This document shows positions 25,233 to 33,708 of a DNA stretch of 44,077 nt, piece by piece. The notes below the pieces were generated by a model, which worked only from the letters and a program-made list of their open reading frames with translations, searched no databases and was not told the DNA's origin. This DNA is from Lachnospiraceae bacterium (GTDB lineage Bacteria; Bacillota; Clostridia; Lachnospirales; Lachnospiraceae). The translations under genes and the position numbers were made by a program. The DNA is taken from assembly GCA_014804645.1 (NCBI GenBank), contig JAAUZI010000030.1, positions 1 through 44,077 of the forward strand, written 5' to 3'. The number at the start of each line of letters is the position of its first letter. Within the stretch, counting starts at the first letter, position 1.

Positions 25233-25263
25233 GGGGGACCTCCTTAGGGGATTTCTGCTGTAT

Positions 25264-25923
25264 TTACACTCCAAGCCGATGCCTGATATCATTCAGCCAC
25301 TCACCCTTATATTTAAAAAACTTCGGACCAGCAATAGAATACTTCTTTCCAGATAGCAGCTTGGCCAATGCTGTCAGGGACATTGTTTCGCCATTATACT
25401 CCACATTTCTATCGTCCACAACCATTGCCGTAATATTCGGATTGTCATAGTATTCAATCTTTGCACCTACAGGAATCTGGCATTTACTGAACGAAAAATT
25501 TGCAGCTCGTTCTGTACTCTCAGTGTCAATCTCCTGAGCAGTCTGTTCAGCAGCTTTTTCCTCTTCGCTCAGAGCAGCAATTTTCAGTTTATCTCCACAG
25601 CCGTGAATCACTGCAATTGCCTCCAGAATAGAATATGCGTCCTCTGGCGCCATCGCATAAAACTCTCGCACGCGCCGCTTGCCGTTAAAGTTCTCGACTG
25701 ACCTTAAGTTGGGATTCAGCTTGTCGATGATAGAATGAATCTTCAAATCAGACAGCCTTGAGGATACCTCGTATGTAGCATAGACCCTAAAAGCAAACGG
25801 AATGCATTCGCTCCGATTCAATTGCTTAAGGCGTTTATCAATATTATCTGCGTACCCGATTTTTACATACTCCGGAAATGACGGATTTGTAAGGATGTAA
25901 ATAACTCCATTTTTTTCACTCAT
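25264..25923 (-). CDS. GIY-YIG nuclease-domain protein (T5orf172/Mug113-like)
   Basis: The N-terminal ~95 residues carry a GIY-YIG nuclease of the T5orf172 type: VIYILTNPSFPEYVKIG, then KRLKQLNRS, FRVYATYEV, the LKIHSIIDKLNP helix and REFYAMAPEDA with the late acidic residue. The 219-residue total includes a linker rich in Glu/Ala (~125-145) and a C-terminal domain (~150-219, GAKIEYYDNPNITAMVVDD) that looks like a small DNA-binding or RAMA-type module. It lies 31 bases before the PD-(D/E)XK gene and is probably co-transcribed. Homologous domains occur in restriction and repair proteins. Confidence 0.82.
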   Translation of the reverse strand: MSEKNGVIYILTNPSFPEYVKIGYADNIDKRLKQLNRSECIPFAFRVYATYEVSSRLSDLKIHSIIDKLNPNLRSVENFNGKRRVREFYAMAPEDAYSILEAIAVIHGCGDKLKIAALSEEEKAAEQTAQEIDTESTERAANFSFSKCQIPVGAKIEYYDNPNITAMVVDDRNVEYNGETMSLTALAKLLSGKKYSIAGPKFFKYKGEWLNDIRHRLGV

Positions 25924-26010
25924 ATCAGTTGCCTTCCTAACGTTTCTTCAAATAGCGTCATCAATTAATTCTTACTGATTTCTGATTTTTTCTTCCATCA
26001 AACAGATGGC

Positions 26011-26754
26011 TCAATAAATATATTCATTTTCCAATTGCTCTGCACTAATTGAAATAAATGGCACTTCCTTAATGTCCTTAACCCAATATGGCAGACAATA
26101 AATTGCTGCTGAAACACCGAAATTTTTCATTTGAGCAATAAATCCTTTTAATTGGTATTGGGATACCCCTCTTACTTCAAATCGCTCAGCATCTGGTAGA
26201 TTACAAAGCATTTTACTAGCTATCGTTTTGGAATAAAACAACGGAACCGTTAAATCGGGCGCATAATATGTTCCCGTTGTTTCTCCATTACTTACTTCCA
26301 TTAATGTCCAAAACGGTTGTCCGATTGTATTTCTATTTGGCAAAAAAGCTTTTTGTATTATTCCAGCTAGTAGCTGTGGTATGCTTGGAAGTTGCTTTTC
26401 TGTCAGCAATGTAATTCCTTTTGAGTGCGCATAAGTTTCTGCTCCTTCTTGATATCCATTTTTAGAAACCATTACTCCTAAAAATTGCCCCATTCCCACA
26501 TCCTCTATTTTGCTTGCAAAGTCTCTAACTTGTCCAACTGGAACTGCAGATTTCCAATCTTTGCATTCTATTGCCACCTTGCACTCTATATTCAAATGAG
26601 TAAATTGATAAAAAACATCAAACTCATTTGTAGCACCGCTTTTTCCTTTGATTGTTACGTTTTTAGATACAATAACCCCGTCATAATCATTCAATTCCAA
26701 TAATCGTGAGTACACATATTGTGTATAGCTCTCCAGACTTGCTCCCGCTTTCAT
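26011..26754 (-). CDS. Mrr-like restriction endonuclease
   Basis: The N-terminal half of this 247-residue protein is an Mrr-type PD-(D/E)XK fold: GYD-like start, NEFDVFYQF (Asp) and VAIECKDWK (the ExK of ECK), then a GVMVSKNGYQEGA block typical of Mrr_cat proteins. The C-terminal half (~120-247) is a different, probably DNA- or substrate-recognition, domain. Mrr-type enzymes cut modified or foreign DNA. The ATG overlaps the stop of rlmD by four bases, so translation is coupled to a housekeeping rRNA methyltransferase. The region is visibly AT-richer than rlmD, suggesting later acquisition. Confidence 0.82.
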   Translation of the reverse strand: MKAGASLESYTQYVYSRLLELNDYDGVIVSKNVTIKGKSGATNEFDVFYQFTHLNIECKVAIECKDWKSAVPVGQVRDFASKIEDVGMGQFLGVMVSKNGYQEGAETYAHSKGITLLTEKQLPSIPQLLAGIIQKAFLPNRNTIGQPFWTLMEVSNGETTGTYYAPDLTVPLFYSKTIASKMLCNLPDAERFEVRGVSQYQLKGFIAQMKNFGVSAAIYCLPYWVKDIKEVPFISISAEQLENEYIY

Positions 26755-28037
26755 ATTCTCCCCCTCGTAGTATTTATATTTTGAACTAAATTTACTGATT
26801 CCTTTTTCATCATTACTACCGTCTCCACATGCCCCGTAAACGGAAACATATCCACCGCCACAGCCTTCTCCGCCCTATATCCTTTCCCTGTCAAATACTT
26901 CAAATCCCTGCCCAAAGTCTCCGGGTTACACGAAATATAAACCACCTTTTCCGGTGCCATGCGGGCCACGGCCGCTAGGAATTCCTCGCTGCTGCCGCTG
27001 CGGGGCGGATCCATCAGCACCACATCCACCTTTGCGCCCTGAGCCTCCATCTCCAGCAGAAAACACCCTGCATCGTTCTGATAGAACTGGATATTCCGCA
27101 CCTGATTTATCTTGGCGTTGTTGCGGGCATCGCGCACCGCGTCGGCATTTAGCTCCACACCAATCACCTGCTTTGCCTTGTCGCTGACAATAATTCCGAT
27201 AGTGCCTGTGCCGCAGTAGGCGTCCACCACCGTCTCCTTGCCCGTCAGAGCGGCATATTCCATGGCTTTTGCGTACAGCACCTCCGTCTGCACCGGATTG
27301 ACCTGATAGAAGGATCTGGGGGAAATGCGAAAAACCTTACCGCACAGAGTATCCTCTATATACCCCTTACCATAGATCACCTGTTCCTTTTCACCCAGCA
27401 CCATGCTTGTACTGCGGTTATTCACATTGATTACAATTGTAGTAATCTCGGGGTGGCGTTTTAGCAGTGCTTTTACAAAATTGTTCTTGGAGGGCAAGAT
27501 GGGAGACGCCAGCACCAGTACCACCATGATCTGCCCGGAAGTCTGCCCCGTGCGTATCAGCACATGGCGCAGCAGTCCATAACCCGTATCCTCATTGTAG
27601 GGCCGTATCTTAAAGGAGGGCAACATCTCCCGAATGGATACAATGATCGCATCCGCTTTCTGGTTCTCTATCAGGCAGCCGTCCACTGGCACAATCCGAT
27701 GGGTCCTCTCCTCATAGATTCCAGAGATGGCGCGGTGCTTCTGGTCCTCCCCAAACACTGCATGTACTTTATTTCGATAGAATAAAGGCTGTTCCATGCC
27801 CACAATCCCTTCCAGTTTGCAGTATGGAGCCAGAATCTTTCTCACTTGTTTTTCTTTTTCGCGCAGTTGTTCCTCGTAATCCATGCCAATCCATTGGCAG
27901 CCCCCGCAACGCTTTGCCACAGGGCAAAGTGCTCTGCCGGTGCCTCTTTCCGCCGGAGCAAGTGCCGCAGTTTTGCCTCTCTCAGTATGTTCCTGCGAGG
28001 ATATACCCTTTTTTTGTCTAATACTATGTTGTCTCAT
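26751..28037 (-). CDS. rlmD: 23S rRNA (uracil-C5)-methyltransferase, RlmD/RumA-type
   Basis: This 428-residue TrmA/RlmD-class enzyme methylates a 23S rRNA uridine with AdoMet. The N-terminal CPVAKRCGGC is the 4Fe-4S cluster motif; DAYCGTGTIG is the AdoMet loop, MDPPRSG the conserved DPPR and YISCNPETLGRD carries the catalytic Cys. Only ~37 residues precede the cluster, so the usual TRAM domain is absent or short. No ribosome-binding site is seen before the ATG, which follows directly after a TATAAA; the true start is uncertain but must lie before the cluster. Paralogues of the family make naming at the level of RlmD versus RlmCD tentative. Confidence 0.88.
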   Translation of the reverse strand: MRQHSIRQKKGISSQEHTERGKTAALAPAERGTGRALCPVAKRCGGCQWIGMDYEEQLREKEKQVRKILAPYCKLEGIVGMEQPLFYRNKVHAVFGEDQKHRAISGIYEERTHRIVPVDGCLIENQKADAIIVSIREMLPSFKIRPYNEDTGYGLLRHVLIRTGQTSGQIMVVLVLASPILPSKNNFVKALLKRHPEITTIVINVNNRSTSMVLGEKEQVIYGKGYIEDTLCGKVFRISPRSFYQVNPVQTEVLYAKAMEYAALTGKETVVDAYCGTGTIGIIVSDKAKQVIGVELNADAVRDARNNAKINQVRNIQFYQNDAGCFLLEMEAQGAKVDVVLMDPPRSGSSEEFLAAVARMAPEKVVYISCNPETLGRDLKYLTGKGYRAEKAVAVDMFPFTGHVETVVMMKKESVNLVQNINTTRGRI

Positions 28038-28337
28038 TTTATATACACCATATCCATGCTTGTACGCATAAAACTATTTTGGCTATTTCTAGAAAGTCAT
28101 CGTACATACCAAAATTAAGTATCCCACTTCTCATATCTTCTGATTTTGACTTATTTTAACATTTTTATCCTCTGTTCTCATTCTAAACCAGCTTACATTC
28201 TTTGTCAATTCTTGCCATATCACGATCTGTAAATTTCATTTTTCACTCTATGTCTTGCTGTCTCATGATTGCACCCAATATAGAATTTGTGATATAATAA
28301 AAAAGCTTTTACAAAATGATAAGGAGAATCAAAAAAG
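28038..28337. other. AT-rich divergent intergenic region
   Basis: This 300-base stretch separates rlmD (minus) from the DUF3592 gene (plus). It contains the DUF3592 promoter and ribosome site at its right end. I see no reading frame with a ribosome site, no RNA gene and no repeat in the remainder. Confidence 0.5.
28269..28298 (+). promoter_or_regulatory. Promoter of the DUF3592 gene
   Basis: TTGCAC (28269-28274) and TATAAT (28293-28298) are spaced by 18 bp. AAGGAGAA lies further downstream, just before the start codon. Confidence 0.65.
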
Positions 28338-29183
28338 ATGATGGGACTTATTTTTATAGGAATATTTGTGGTTCTAGTTGTAGCGGAGTTAATATATTTG
28401 TTGTTTTTATCCGGATCTTCCAATCAAAAAGGCAGACAGGTAGATGTAAGGGTACTTTCCTGTGAGCAGAAGATGCCAATGAGCAGGAATAATACAAGGA
28501 TTTATGAAGTGAAGGTAGATTTTTACGGCTCAAATGGAGAAATCCTTGTCAGAACCCTGCAGAGTGCAATTTCGTATATGCCGGGTGACGTGATTCGCTG
28601 CCGCTATATGGAAAAAACCGGATTGCTGATGCCGGAGATGACGCCTGAAGAGCTGGCAAAGACAAGGAACAGTATTTTGATTTTTCTTGTTATTTTTCTT
28701 TTCTTTATGGGGATAGTCGCTATAATATGGGGATCAAATACAGGGAAGGAACTGCCCAAGGAGACAGTGCGGCTATGGGGTTATTTTATCAGCATCCTTT
28801 TTATGATAATCAGTATTTTCGGTATCTACAAAAATAATCGAACAAAACAAAAAATGCATGACATGATTTCTCTGCCCGGCATACAAGTGGATTATACAAT
28901 ACATAAAGGCAGGAACAGCGATCATTATGTGGATATCTTTAATCCTATCTATGAATATGAGTGGGGAGGAGAGAAAAAACGGTTGTACAGCTCCATAGGT
29001 TCAAGTGGAGAAAAGTACCGTACCATAGGAAGAAGTGTACATATCCTTGTAGATCCGCAGACAGGAAAAGCGATCTGTCAGGAGGATGAAAAGACAGCGG
29101 GACACCTGTATTTGCTTTTTGGAATTGTCGGACTTGGCGTCTTTGTCCTGATGCTGGCGCTCAGCTTTGGCATACTGTCTTAA
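28338..29183 (+). CDS. DUF3592-type membrane protein
   Basis: This 281-residue protein has four hydrophobic segments (~3-27, ~112-132, ~145-163 and ~257-280) with two soluble domains between them. Each of these has the VRVLSCEQKM... or VDYTIHKGRN... opening, a YEVKVDFYGSNGE / NPIYEYEWGGEKK beta-rich core and a GDVIRCRYMEKTG / SVHILVDPQTGKA ending, typical of DUF3592 and duplicated here. Function of the family is unknown. AAGGAG precedes the ATG. It is monocistronic, transcribed divergently from rlmD. Confidence 0.8.
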   Translation: MMGLIFIGIFVVLVVAELIYLLFLSGSSNQKGRQVDVRVLSCEQKMPMSRNNTRIYEVKVDFYGSNGEILVRTLQSAISYMPGDVIRCRYMEKTGLLMPEMTPEELAKTRNSILIFLVIFLFFMGIVAIIWGSNTGKELPKETVRLWGYFISILFMIISIFGIYKNNRTKQKMHDMISLPGIQVDYTIHKGRNSDHYVDIFNPIYEYEWGGEKKRLYSSIGSSGEKYRTIGRSVHILVDPQTGKAICQEDEKTAGHLYLLFGIVGLGVFVLMLALSFGILS

Positions 29184-29190
29184 AACGGCA

Positions 29191-29252
29191 AAAGCGGGCG
29201 GAATGAGAATACTCCGCAGGTCTCCCCGCTCTCTTCTCATTCCCCCGCTCGC
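29191..29252 (+). terminator. Long hairpin after the DUF3592 gene
   Basis: GCGGGCGGAATGAGAA can pair with TTCTCATTCCCCCGCTCGC, giving at least nine perfect base pairs (GAATGAGAA/TTCTCATTC) plus GC-rich extension. It lies between convergent genes and probably terminates one or both transcripts, though T-runs are weak. Confidence 0.45.
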
Positions 29253-29269
29253 CTGTCTTCACAGACATT

Positions 29270-29506
29270 CTACACCGCCTCTTCTCTCTGGTCCACATAT
29301 CTGCGCAGGGCCTCTTCGGCCTCCTCGGGACTCAGCGCCCACTCCTCCAGCATATTGTCAATGTTTTCCAGTTGATTATAGCGTTTCTCCCTATACATCT
29401 CCGCCAGTTCCTGCTTTTCCGACTCAATCCGGGTCATCAGGGACTCGATCAGTTCCTCCTTGACTGCAATCTTTTCATCCAGTGTCTTTCTCGGTCCTCG
29501 AGCCAT
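29270..29506 (-). CDS. Small coiled-coil protein
   Basis: This 78-residue, highly charged protein is almost entirely helical: an MARGPRKTLDEKI start, then a heptad-like EELIESLMTRIESEKQELAE segment and a C-terminal helix. Similar small proteins are common in Lachnospiraceae, often near accessory or mobile genes (general recollection, not verified). AGAGG lies before the ATG. No function is known. Confidence 0.7.
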   Translation of the reverse strand: MARGPRKTLDEKIAVKEELIESLMTRIESEKQELAEMYREKRYNQLENIDNMLEEWALSPEEAEEALRRYVDQREEAV

Positions 29507-29745
29507 ATTTACCTCTTTTCCGCGCCATGCGCATGTATTTTTATACTCACTGACGATTAGAGATAGTCAGTATAACCCTGTCGGGCCACTTATTACGCAG
29601 TGCCGCGCTCAGGGAAAAAGTTGGAATTCTGGAAATATATTCCACTCTTAGTAAAGTATATGGACAAGACCACAAAAATATGCGTATTTTTCCAAAAAGA
29701 TTACATATCTATTTTCTGTTGTATAGTAGGCATTATAACTTCTTC

Positions 29746-30267
29746 CTAATAATCTATATCCACCTCAGCAAATAAATCTTCAAAAGTTATTTTTAGATTC
29801 GGGAAATGAACAATTTTCAATTCTTCCTTGTTTTGTTCCGTAATCGTCTCCCATAAATAATATTGAGGGGCCCCATCTTTGTCGTAGTCAAGATTGTATA
29901 TTTCAACCTGTTTTTTTCGCCAGTCTACGATCCAATATTCATCAATCTCCTGCTGCCTATACAATTCCTTTTTTTCGCCACGGTCATAATCTTCCGTTGA
30001 ATCCGATAAAACCTCCATCACAAAGCGGGGGGCTTCAATAAAAGAACTTCCGCGTCTGGATTTAATACGACAGTTAATAGACGCATCCGGAATAACCGTT
30101 TTATCTTCTCCCTCGTCTGTCTTAAACCTGTATTGGATATTATCAGAAAAAACATAGCACGTACTATTCAGCAACTGTTTTCTTACCGCCGCCACAAAAT
30201 TAACAATAACCGTTGAATGCTCCGGCCTTGATCCTGCCATATCTGTTATTTGTAAGTTCAAATCCAT
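29746..30267 (-). CDS. Uma2-family (DUF820) putative nuclease
   Basis: This 173-residue protein has the Uma2/DUF820 PD-(D/E)XK-like fold: an N-terminal EHSTVIVNFVAAVR helix, VIPDASI with the metal-binding Asp, PRFVMEVLSDST carrying the ExL, DYDRGEKKELYRQQEIDEYW and IVDWRKKQVEIY. Members are often annotated as endonucleases, but activity is rarely demonstrated. A GGAGGTGATGA site precedes the ATG. It is isolated between the small coiled-coil gene and tRNA-Pro; the surrounding ~240 bases on the stop side hold no recognisable feature. Confidence 0.88.
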   Translation of the reverse strand: MDLNLQITDMAGSRPEHSTVIVNFVAAVRKQLLNSTCYVFSDNIQYRFKTDEGEDKTVIPDASINCRIKSRRGSSFIEAPRFVMEVLSDSTEDYDRGEKKELYRQQEIDEYWIVDWRKKQVEIYNLDYDKDGAPQYYLWETITEQNKEELKIVHFPNLKITFEDLFAEVDIDY

Positions 30268-30385
30268 TTGTCATCACCTCCCATTTTCTATATCCCTATT
30301 ATAAGCAAACTATATGGCAATTTCAAGCCGTTTATCCGTTTCAACCCGCTATACCCGATAGTCTGTATTACTCATAGTTACATAA

Positions 30386-30430
30386 CAAAAAAAACTGCCA
30401 AGCTCCCAGCAAACCAAGAGCTTGACAGTT
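30386..30430 (-). terminator. Terminator of tRNA-Pro
   Basis: A stem AACTGCCAAGCTC/GAGCTTGACAGTT (one mismatch) with a 12-base loop is followed on the minus strand by a run of eight to nine T. It lies 10 bases after the tRNA 3' end. Confidence 0.9.
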
Positions 30431-30439
30431 TTCAATATA

Positions 30440-30514
30440 TCGGAGTGGCGGGATTCGAACTCGCGACCTCCGCCTCCCTAAGACGGCGCTCTAACCAAGC
30501 TGAGCCACACCCCG
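30440..30514 (-). tRNA. tRNA-Pro (anticodon AGG)
   Basis: The minus strand folds into a complete 75-base cloverleaf: acceptor CGGGGTG/CACTCCG with discriminator A, D-arm GCTC/GAGC, anticodon stem CCGTC/GGCGG with loop TTAGGGA, and T-loop TTCGAAT. C1 and the acceptor are typical for tRNA-Pro. AGG as first-position A would need A34 to be deaminated or to read CCN by superwobble. The T-stem (GCGAG/CCCGC) has one A-C mismatch. CCA is not encoded. It has its own terminator. Confidence 0.93.
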
Positions 30515-30631
30515 TAACGAAGACTATTATAACCCGTCCCCCCAAAAAATGCAACCCTTTTTTTCAAAAACATGCAAATTTTCCTCATCCCGCATATCGT
30601 CGGTTTTGCACACAGACGCCCAATCGGTGCC

Positions 30632-32086
30632 TCAATCCTTCAGCGCCAGCAGACGCACCAGGTAATCCCACACCCGCTGGGTGGAGGATATGCTCAGCGT
30701 CTCCTCCGTGGTGTGAATATCGTACATGTTGGGACCGAACGAGATCCCGTCCAGATCCGCAATCTTGGACGCCAGAATACCGCACTCCAGACCGGCGTGT
30801 ATCGCCTCCACCCGGGGCTTTTCGCCGTACATCTCCTCATACAGCGCAACCATCTTGTCACGCAGGGGAGAATCCACCCGATAGGCCCAGCCGGGATAAT
30901 CCCCGGTTATCTCGCAGCGCCCGCCCGCCAGGGCAGTCAGTGCCTGCACTTTATCCAGCAGCGCCTGCTTGCTGCTGTCCACGCAGCTGCGCACGGAGAA
31001 TTCAGCCTCCACCTTTCCGCCGTGAATCTTCAGAATGCCCAGATTCAGAGAGGTTTCCACCAGCCCCGGCACATCCGCGCTCATGGCCTGGACGCCGCAG
31101 GGCAGGCTGTAGAGATAATCCGCCGCCCGCTGCAGATCGCTGCCTGCAAGACAACTCTCTGTGGCGTCTCCCCGGGCCACCGCTGTGACAGATACCTCCG
31201 GGTCCTTGGTTGCCAGTTCCTGTTTCAGCGCTGCGGTATACTCCGCCACCAGCTGTTTCAGCCTCTCCTCGTCCTCTCTATCCACCAGAATCCTGGCTCC
31301 GGTCACACGGGGAATGGCGTTGTCCGCCAATCCGCCCTCACAGTCACACAGCCCAGCTCTGACACTGCCCGAAAGCTTTTGCAGCAGTCTTGCCATCAGC
31401 ATATTGGAGTTGCCGCGCTCCTTGTGAATCTCCGCTCCGGAATGGCCGCCCTGGAGACCGCCCACAGTCAGCTCATAGGCCACGCCCGTCATATCCCGGC
31501 ACTGCCCCGACAGGTCCACCGAGCAGTGAATCCTCGCGCCACCCGCACAGCTGGTCAGAAAAATACCCTCCTCCTCGGAATCCAGATTCAGCAGTCTATG
31601 GCCCTGCAGCATGGACAGGTCTATGGCTCTGGCTCCGTCCATCCCCACCTCCTCGTCCACGGTGATCACCACCTCCAGACGGGGATGCTGCAGCGTATCG
31701 TCGTCCAGCAGCGCCAGAGCATAGGCCACGGCAATGCCGTCGTCTCCGCCCAGGCTGGTTCCCTCCGCATAGATCCGATCCCCCTCCACCGCAAGTTTCA
31801 GCGGCTCCCGGGTCATATCGATCTCCAGCTCCGGCTTATGCACCGCCACCATATCCATATGTCCCTGCAAAATCAGGGCAGGCTCCTGCTCATAGCCCGC
31901 TGTAGCCTCCTTGATAATAATAATGTTCTTGATTTCGTCCTGAATGCACTGCAGCTCCCTCTTTCTGGCAAAATCCGCCAGATAGTCGCTGATCGCCTCC
32001 ACATTGCCCGACCCGTGAGGAATCTGAGCAATTTCCTCAAAAAATGTAAATACCTTTTCCGGTTTAAGTTCCGATAAAACACCCAT
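30632..32086 (-). CDS. pepD: Cytosolic non-specific dipeptidase (aminoacyl-histidine dipeptidase, M20)
   Basis: This 484-residue M20/M28-type metallopeptidase hydrolyses dipeptides in the cytoplasm. Landmarks: IPHGSGN near residue 22, LQGHMDMV (first metal His/Asp), GDDGIAVAYAL (bridging Asp), VDEEVGMDGA (catalytic and metal Glu), LDSEEEG, GLQGGHSGAEIH in the lid domain and HAGLECG near the C terminus (last metal His). Full family length. AGGAGAG precedes the ATG. It is downstream of the response-regulator gene with a 76-base gap containing a GC hairpin (CCGCCC/GGGCGG), so it may be partly co-transcribed. Confidence 0.93.
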   Translation of the reverse strand: MGVLSELKPEKVFTFFEEIAQIPHGSGNVEAISDYLADFARKRELQCIQDEIKNIIIIKEATAGYEQEPALILQGHMDMVAVHKPELEIDMTREPLKLAVEGDRIYAEGTSLGGDDGIAVAYALALLDDDTLQHPRLEVVITVDEEVGMDGARAIDLSMLQGHRLLNLDSEEEGIFLTSCAGGARIHCSVDLSGQCRDMTGVAYELTVGGLQGGHSGAEIHKERGNSNMLMARLLQKLSGSVRAGLCDCEGGLADNAIPRVTGARILVDREDEERLKQLVAEYTAALKQELATKDPEVSVTAVARGDATESCLAGSDLQRAADYLYSLPCGVQAMSADVPGLVETSLNLGILKIHGGKVEAEFSVRSCVDSSKQALLDKVQALTALAGGRCEITGDYPGWAYRVDSPLRDKMVALYEEMYGEKPRVEAIHAGLECGILASKIADLDGISFGPNMYDIHTTEETLSISSTQRVWDYLVRLLALKD

Positions 32087-32162
32087 GTCCTGTCACTCTC
32101 CTTTTCCCCGCCCCGTGTCACACATGTCTAAAACCGGGCGGAGTCACTGTCAGTATTGCCCT

Positions 32163-32867
32163 TTATCCCACTTTGTATCCTGTACCCCAGACCACTTTCA
32201 GGTATCTGGGCTCCTTGGGATTGCTCTCAATCTTCTCACGAATATGGCGGATATGCACGGCGATGGTATTGTCGGCGCCAATGGCCTGCATATGCCATAT
32301 GGACTCATATATCTGAGCGATGGATAAAACCCTTCCCCTCTCCTGCACCAGCAGTTTCAATATCTTGTATTCAATGGGAGTCAGTCTTACCTCCTTGCGG
32401 TCCACAAAAACCTGTCTGGTGTTGTCGTCAATCATCAGGTCATCCACCTTATAAATCTTGTCTATATTGGCACATACATTCACAAGCTGGGTATAGCGCC
32501 GCAGCTGGGACTTAATCCGAGCCAACAGCTCCAGAGGATTGCAGCCGCTGACCACATAGTCGTCCGCCCCTGCGTTCAGCGCCAGTATCTTGCTGGTCTC
32601 GTCATCGCGGGAGGACACCACTATGATGGGCAGACTGCTCATCTGGCGAATTTGCTGCAATGTCTCCAGCCCTTCTGTAATATCCTGGTCATGGTCAGAC
32701 CACACCACATCGGTAATCAACAAATGAATCTGCTCCGCCGCCATGATCTGACGCAGCTGCACTTTGCTCTCCGCCGTCAGCAGTCTGATATTTTCTCCTC
32801 TCAATAGCGGACGCAGGGATGCCGTAATCCCCGTATTGTTGTTGTAGATTACAATATTTTTGTCCAT
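32163..32867 (-). CDS. OmpR/PhoB-type response regulator, orphan
   Basis: This 234-residue protein has a receiver domain (phospho-acceptor Asp in LLITDVVW, ~55; conserved Ser in PIIVVSSRDD; no clear Lys where expected, ALNAGADDYVVSGCNPLELLARI having Ser-Gly-Cys in place of the usual Lys-Pro). An OmpR-type winged helix follows (~130-234: VRLTPIEYKILKLL and TIAVHIRHIREKI, WGTGYKVG). The missing receiver lysine suggests atypical or phosphorylation-independent control. I chose the ATG of MDKNIVIYNN as family-typical; a frame 45 codons longer is not convincing. No histidine kinase is nearby; it follows ECF sigma and anti-sigma genes. Confidence 0.88.
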   Translation of the reverse strand: MDKNIVIYNNNTGITASLRPLLRGENIRLLTAESKVQLRQIMAAEQIHLLITDVVWSDHDQDITEGLETLQQIRQMSSLPIIVVSSRDDETSKILALNAGADDYVVSGCNPLELLARIKSQLRRYTQLVNVCANIDKIYKVDDLMIDDNTRQVFVDRKEVRLTPIEYKILKLLVQERGRVLSIAQIYESIWHMQAIGADNTIAVHIRHIREKIESNPKEPRYLKVVWGTGYKVG

Positions 32868-32901
32868 AAGTCTCACGATCCTTCCTTGCAAAAGTCTTCT
32901 G

Positions 32902-33708
32902 TCACTCGCCCATAGAATACACTCCCAGGTCCATCGTCTGCAGCACCTCATATGCCTCCTCCTGAGTGTATCCGTGAAAACCCACCAGCAGATCCCGGCC
33001 ATACAGCGAAATGGCGCACTCTATGCTGCTGACTTCATCGCCGTCCATAATATCTATCACCTTATAGGTGTAGCCCTGACCGGTGGTGTAGTTGCGCTCG
33101 TTGGCCGCCTCCCCCGCATAGGCGCTGGACGACGCATAAGCCTGGTCGTCCCGGTGATCCATCTGCACAATGGAAAAAAAACGCTCCTGCGTATCCTGGA
33201 TGCGGATGTACACCTGATTTTCCAGCATGTGAATATACTGCTCCGCCGCGTCTCCCCCCAGGAGCCGCATATCCGGCATGGGTACGGCAATATGATTTTC
33301 CTCCCGGAAAGCATCCAGCGAGTCATACTCCTTGAAGTCAATGTCGCATACTATGCATTCTGCCTCAAGCTCCTCCGTCTCCTGCACTGACCGTCCCCTG
33401 GCAAGCATCGGAGTCTGCCCCGCATCCTCTCCCCCGGCTCCGTTTTCCCCACCTCCGGCCGGTTGGCTGACAATAGAAAATCCATTGTCACGCACCTGTA
33501 TGAGACCGCCTCCGTAGTTCATGGCTGTCGCCACGCCACCCACAAGCAGAAAAATCGCCGCGGCCGAGACCGCCGAAACCAGCATGCGCCTTCTGCGGGC
33601 ACTTTTCATCTTGTGGTGATGAATCTCATCGGACACCTGCCTCACATCCAGCCGAAAGGTTCCCGCCTGCTCCATTTCCCTCTGATATTCTTCTCTGAAA
33701 CTACGCAA
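32902..33708 (-). CDS. Anti-sigma-factor-like single-pass membrane protein
   Basis: This 268-residue protein has a short cytoplasmic N terminus (~1-42), one membrane helix (~43-64, LVSAVSAAAIFLLVGGVATA) and a large extracytoplasmic domain. The C-terminal ~140 residues have a DUF4367-like feel (VYIRIQDTQERFFSIVQ, then LLVGFHGYTQEEAYEVLQTMDLG at the end). No zinc-binding HxxxCxxC motif is visible. It overlaps the ECF sigma gene by eight bases, so the partnership with the sigma factor is inferred from gene order and topology. Confidence 0.75.
   Translation of the reverse strand: MRSFREEYQREMEQAGTFRLDVRQVSDEIHHHKMKSARRRRMLVSAVSAAAIFLLVGGVATAMNYGGGLIQVRDNGFSIVSQPAGGGENGAGGEDAGQTPMLARGRSVQETEELEAECIVCDIDFKEYDSLDAFREENHIAVPMPDMRLLGGDAAEQYIHMLENQVYIRIQDTQERFFSIVQMDHRDDQAYASSSAYAGEAANERNYTTGQGYTYKVIDIMDGDEVSSIECAISLYGRDLLVGFHGYTQEEAYEVLQTMDLGVYSMGE

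Noticed and set aside
30268..32077. Long plus-strand frames opposite pepD and across tRNA-Pro
   Set aside because: They are antisense to a clear M20 dipeptidase gene, and one runs through a tRNA and its terminator.
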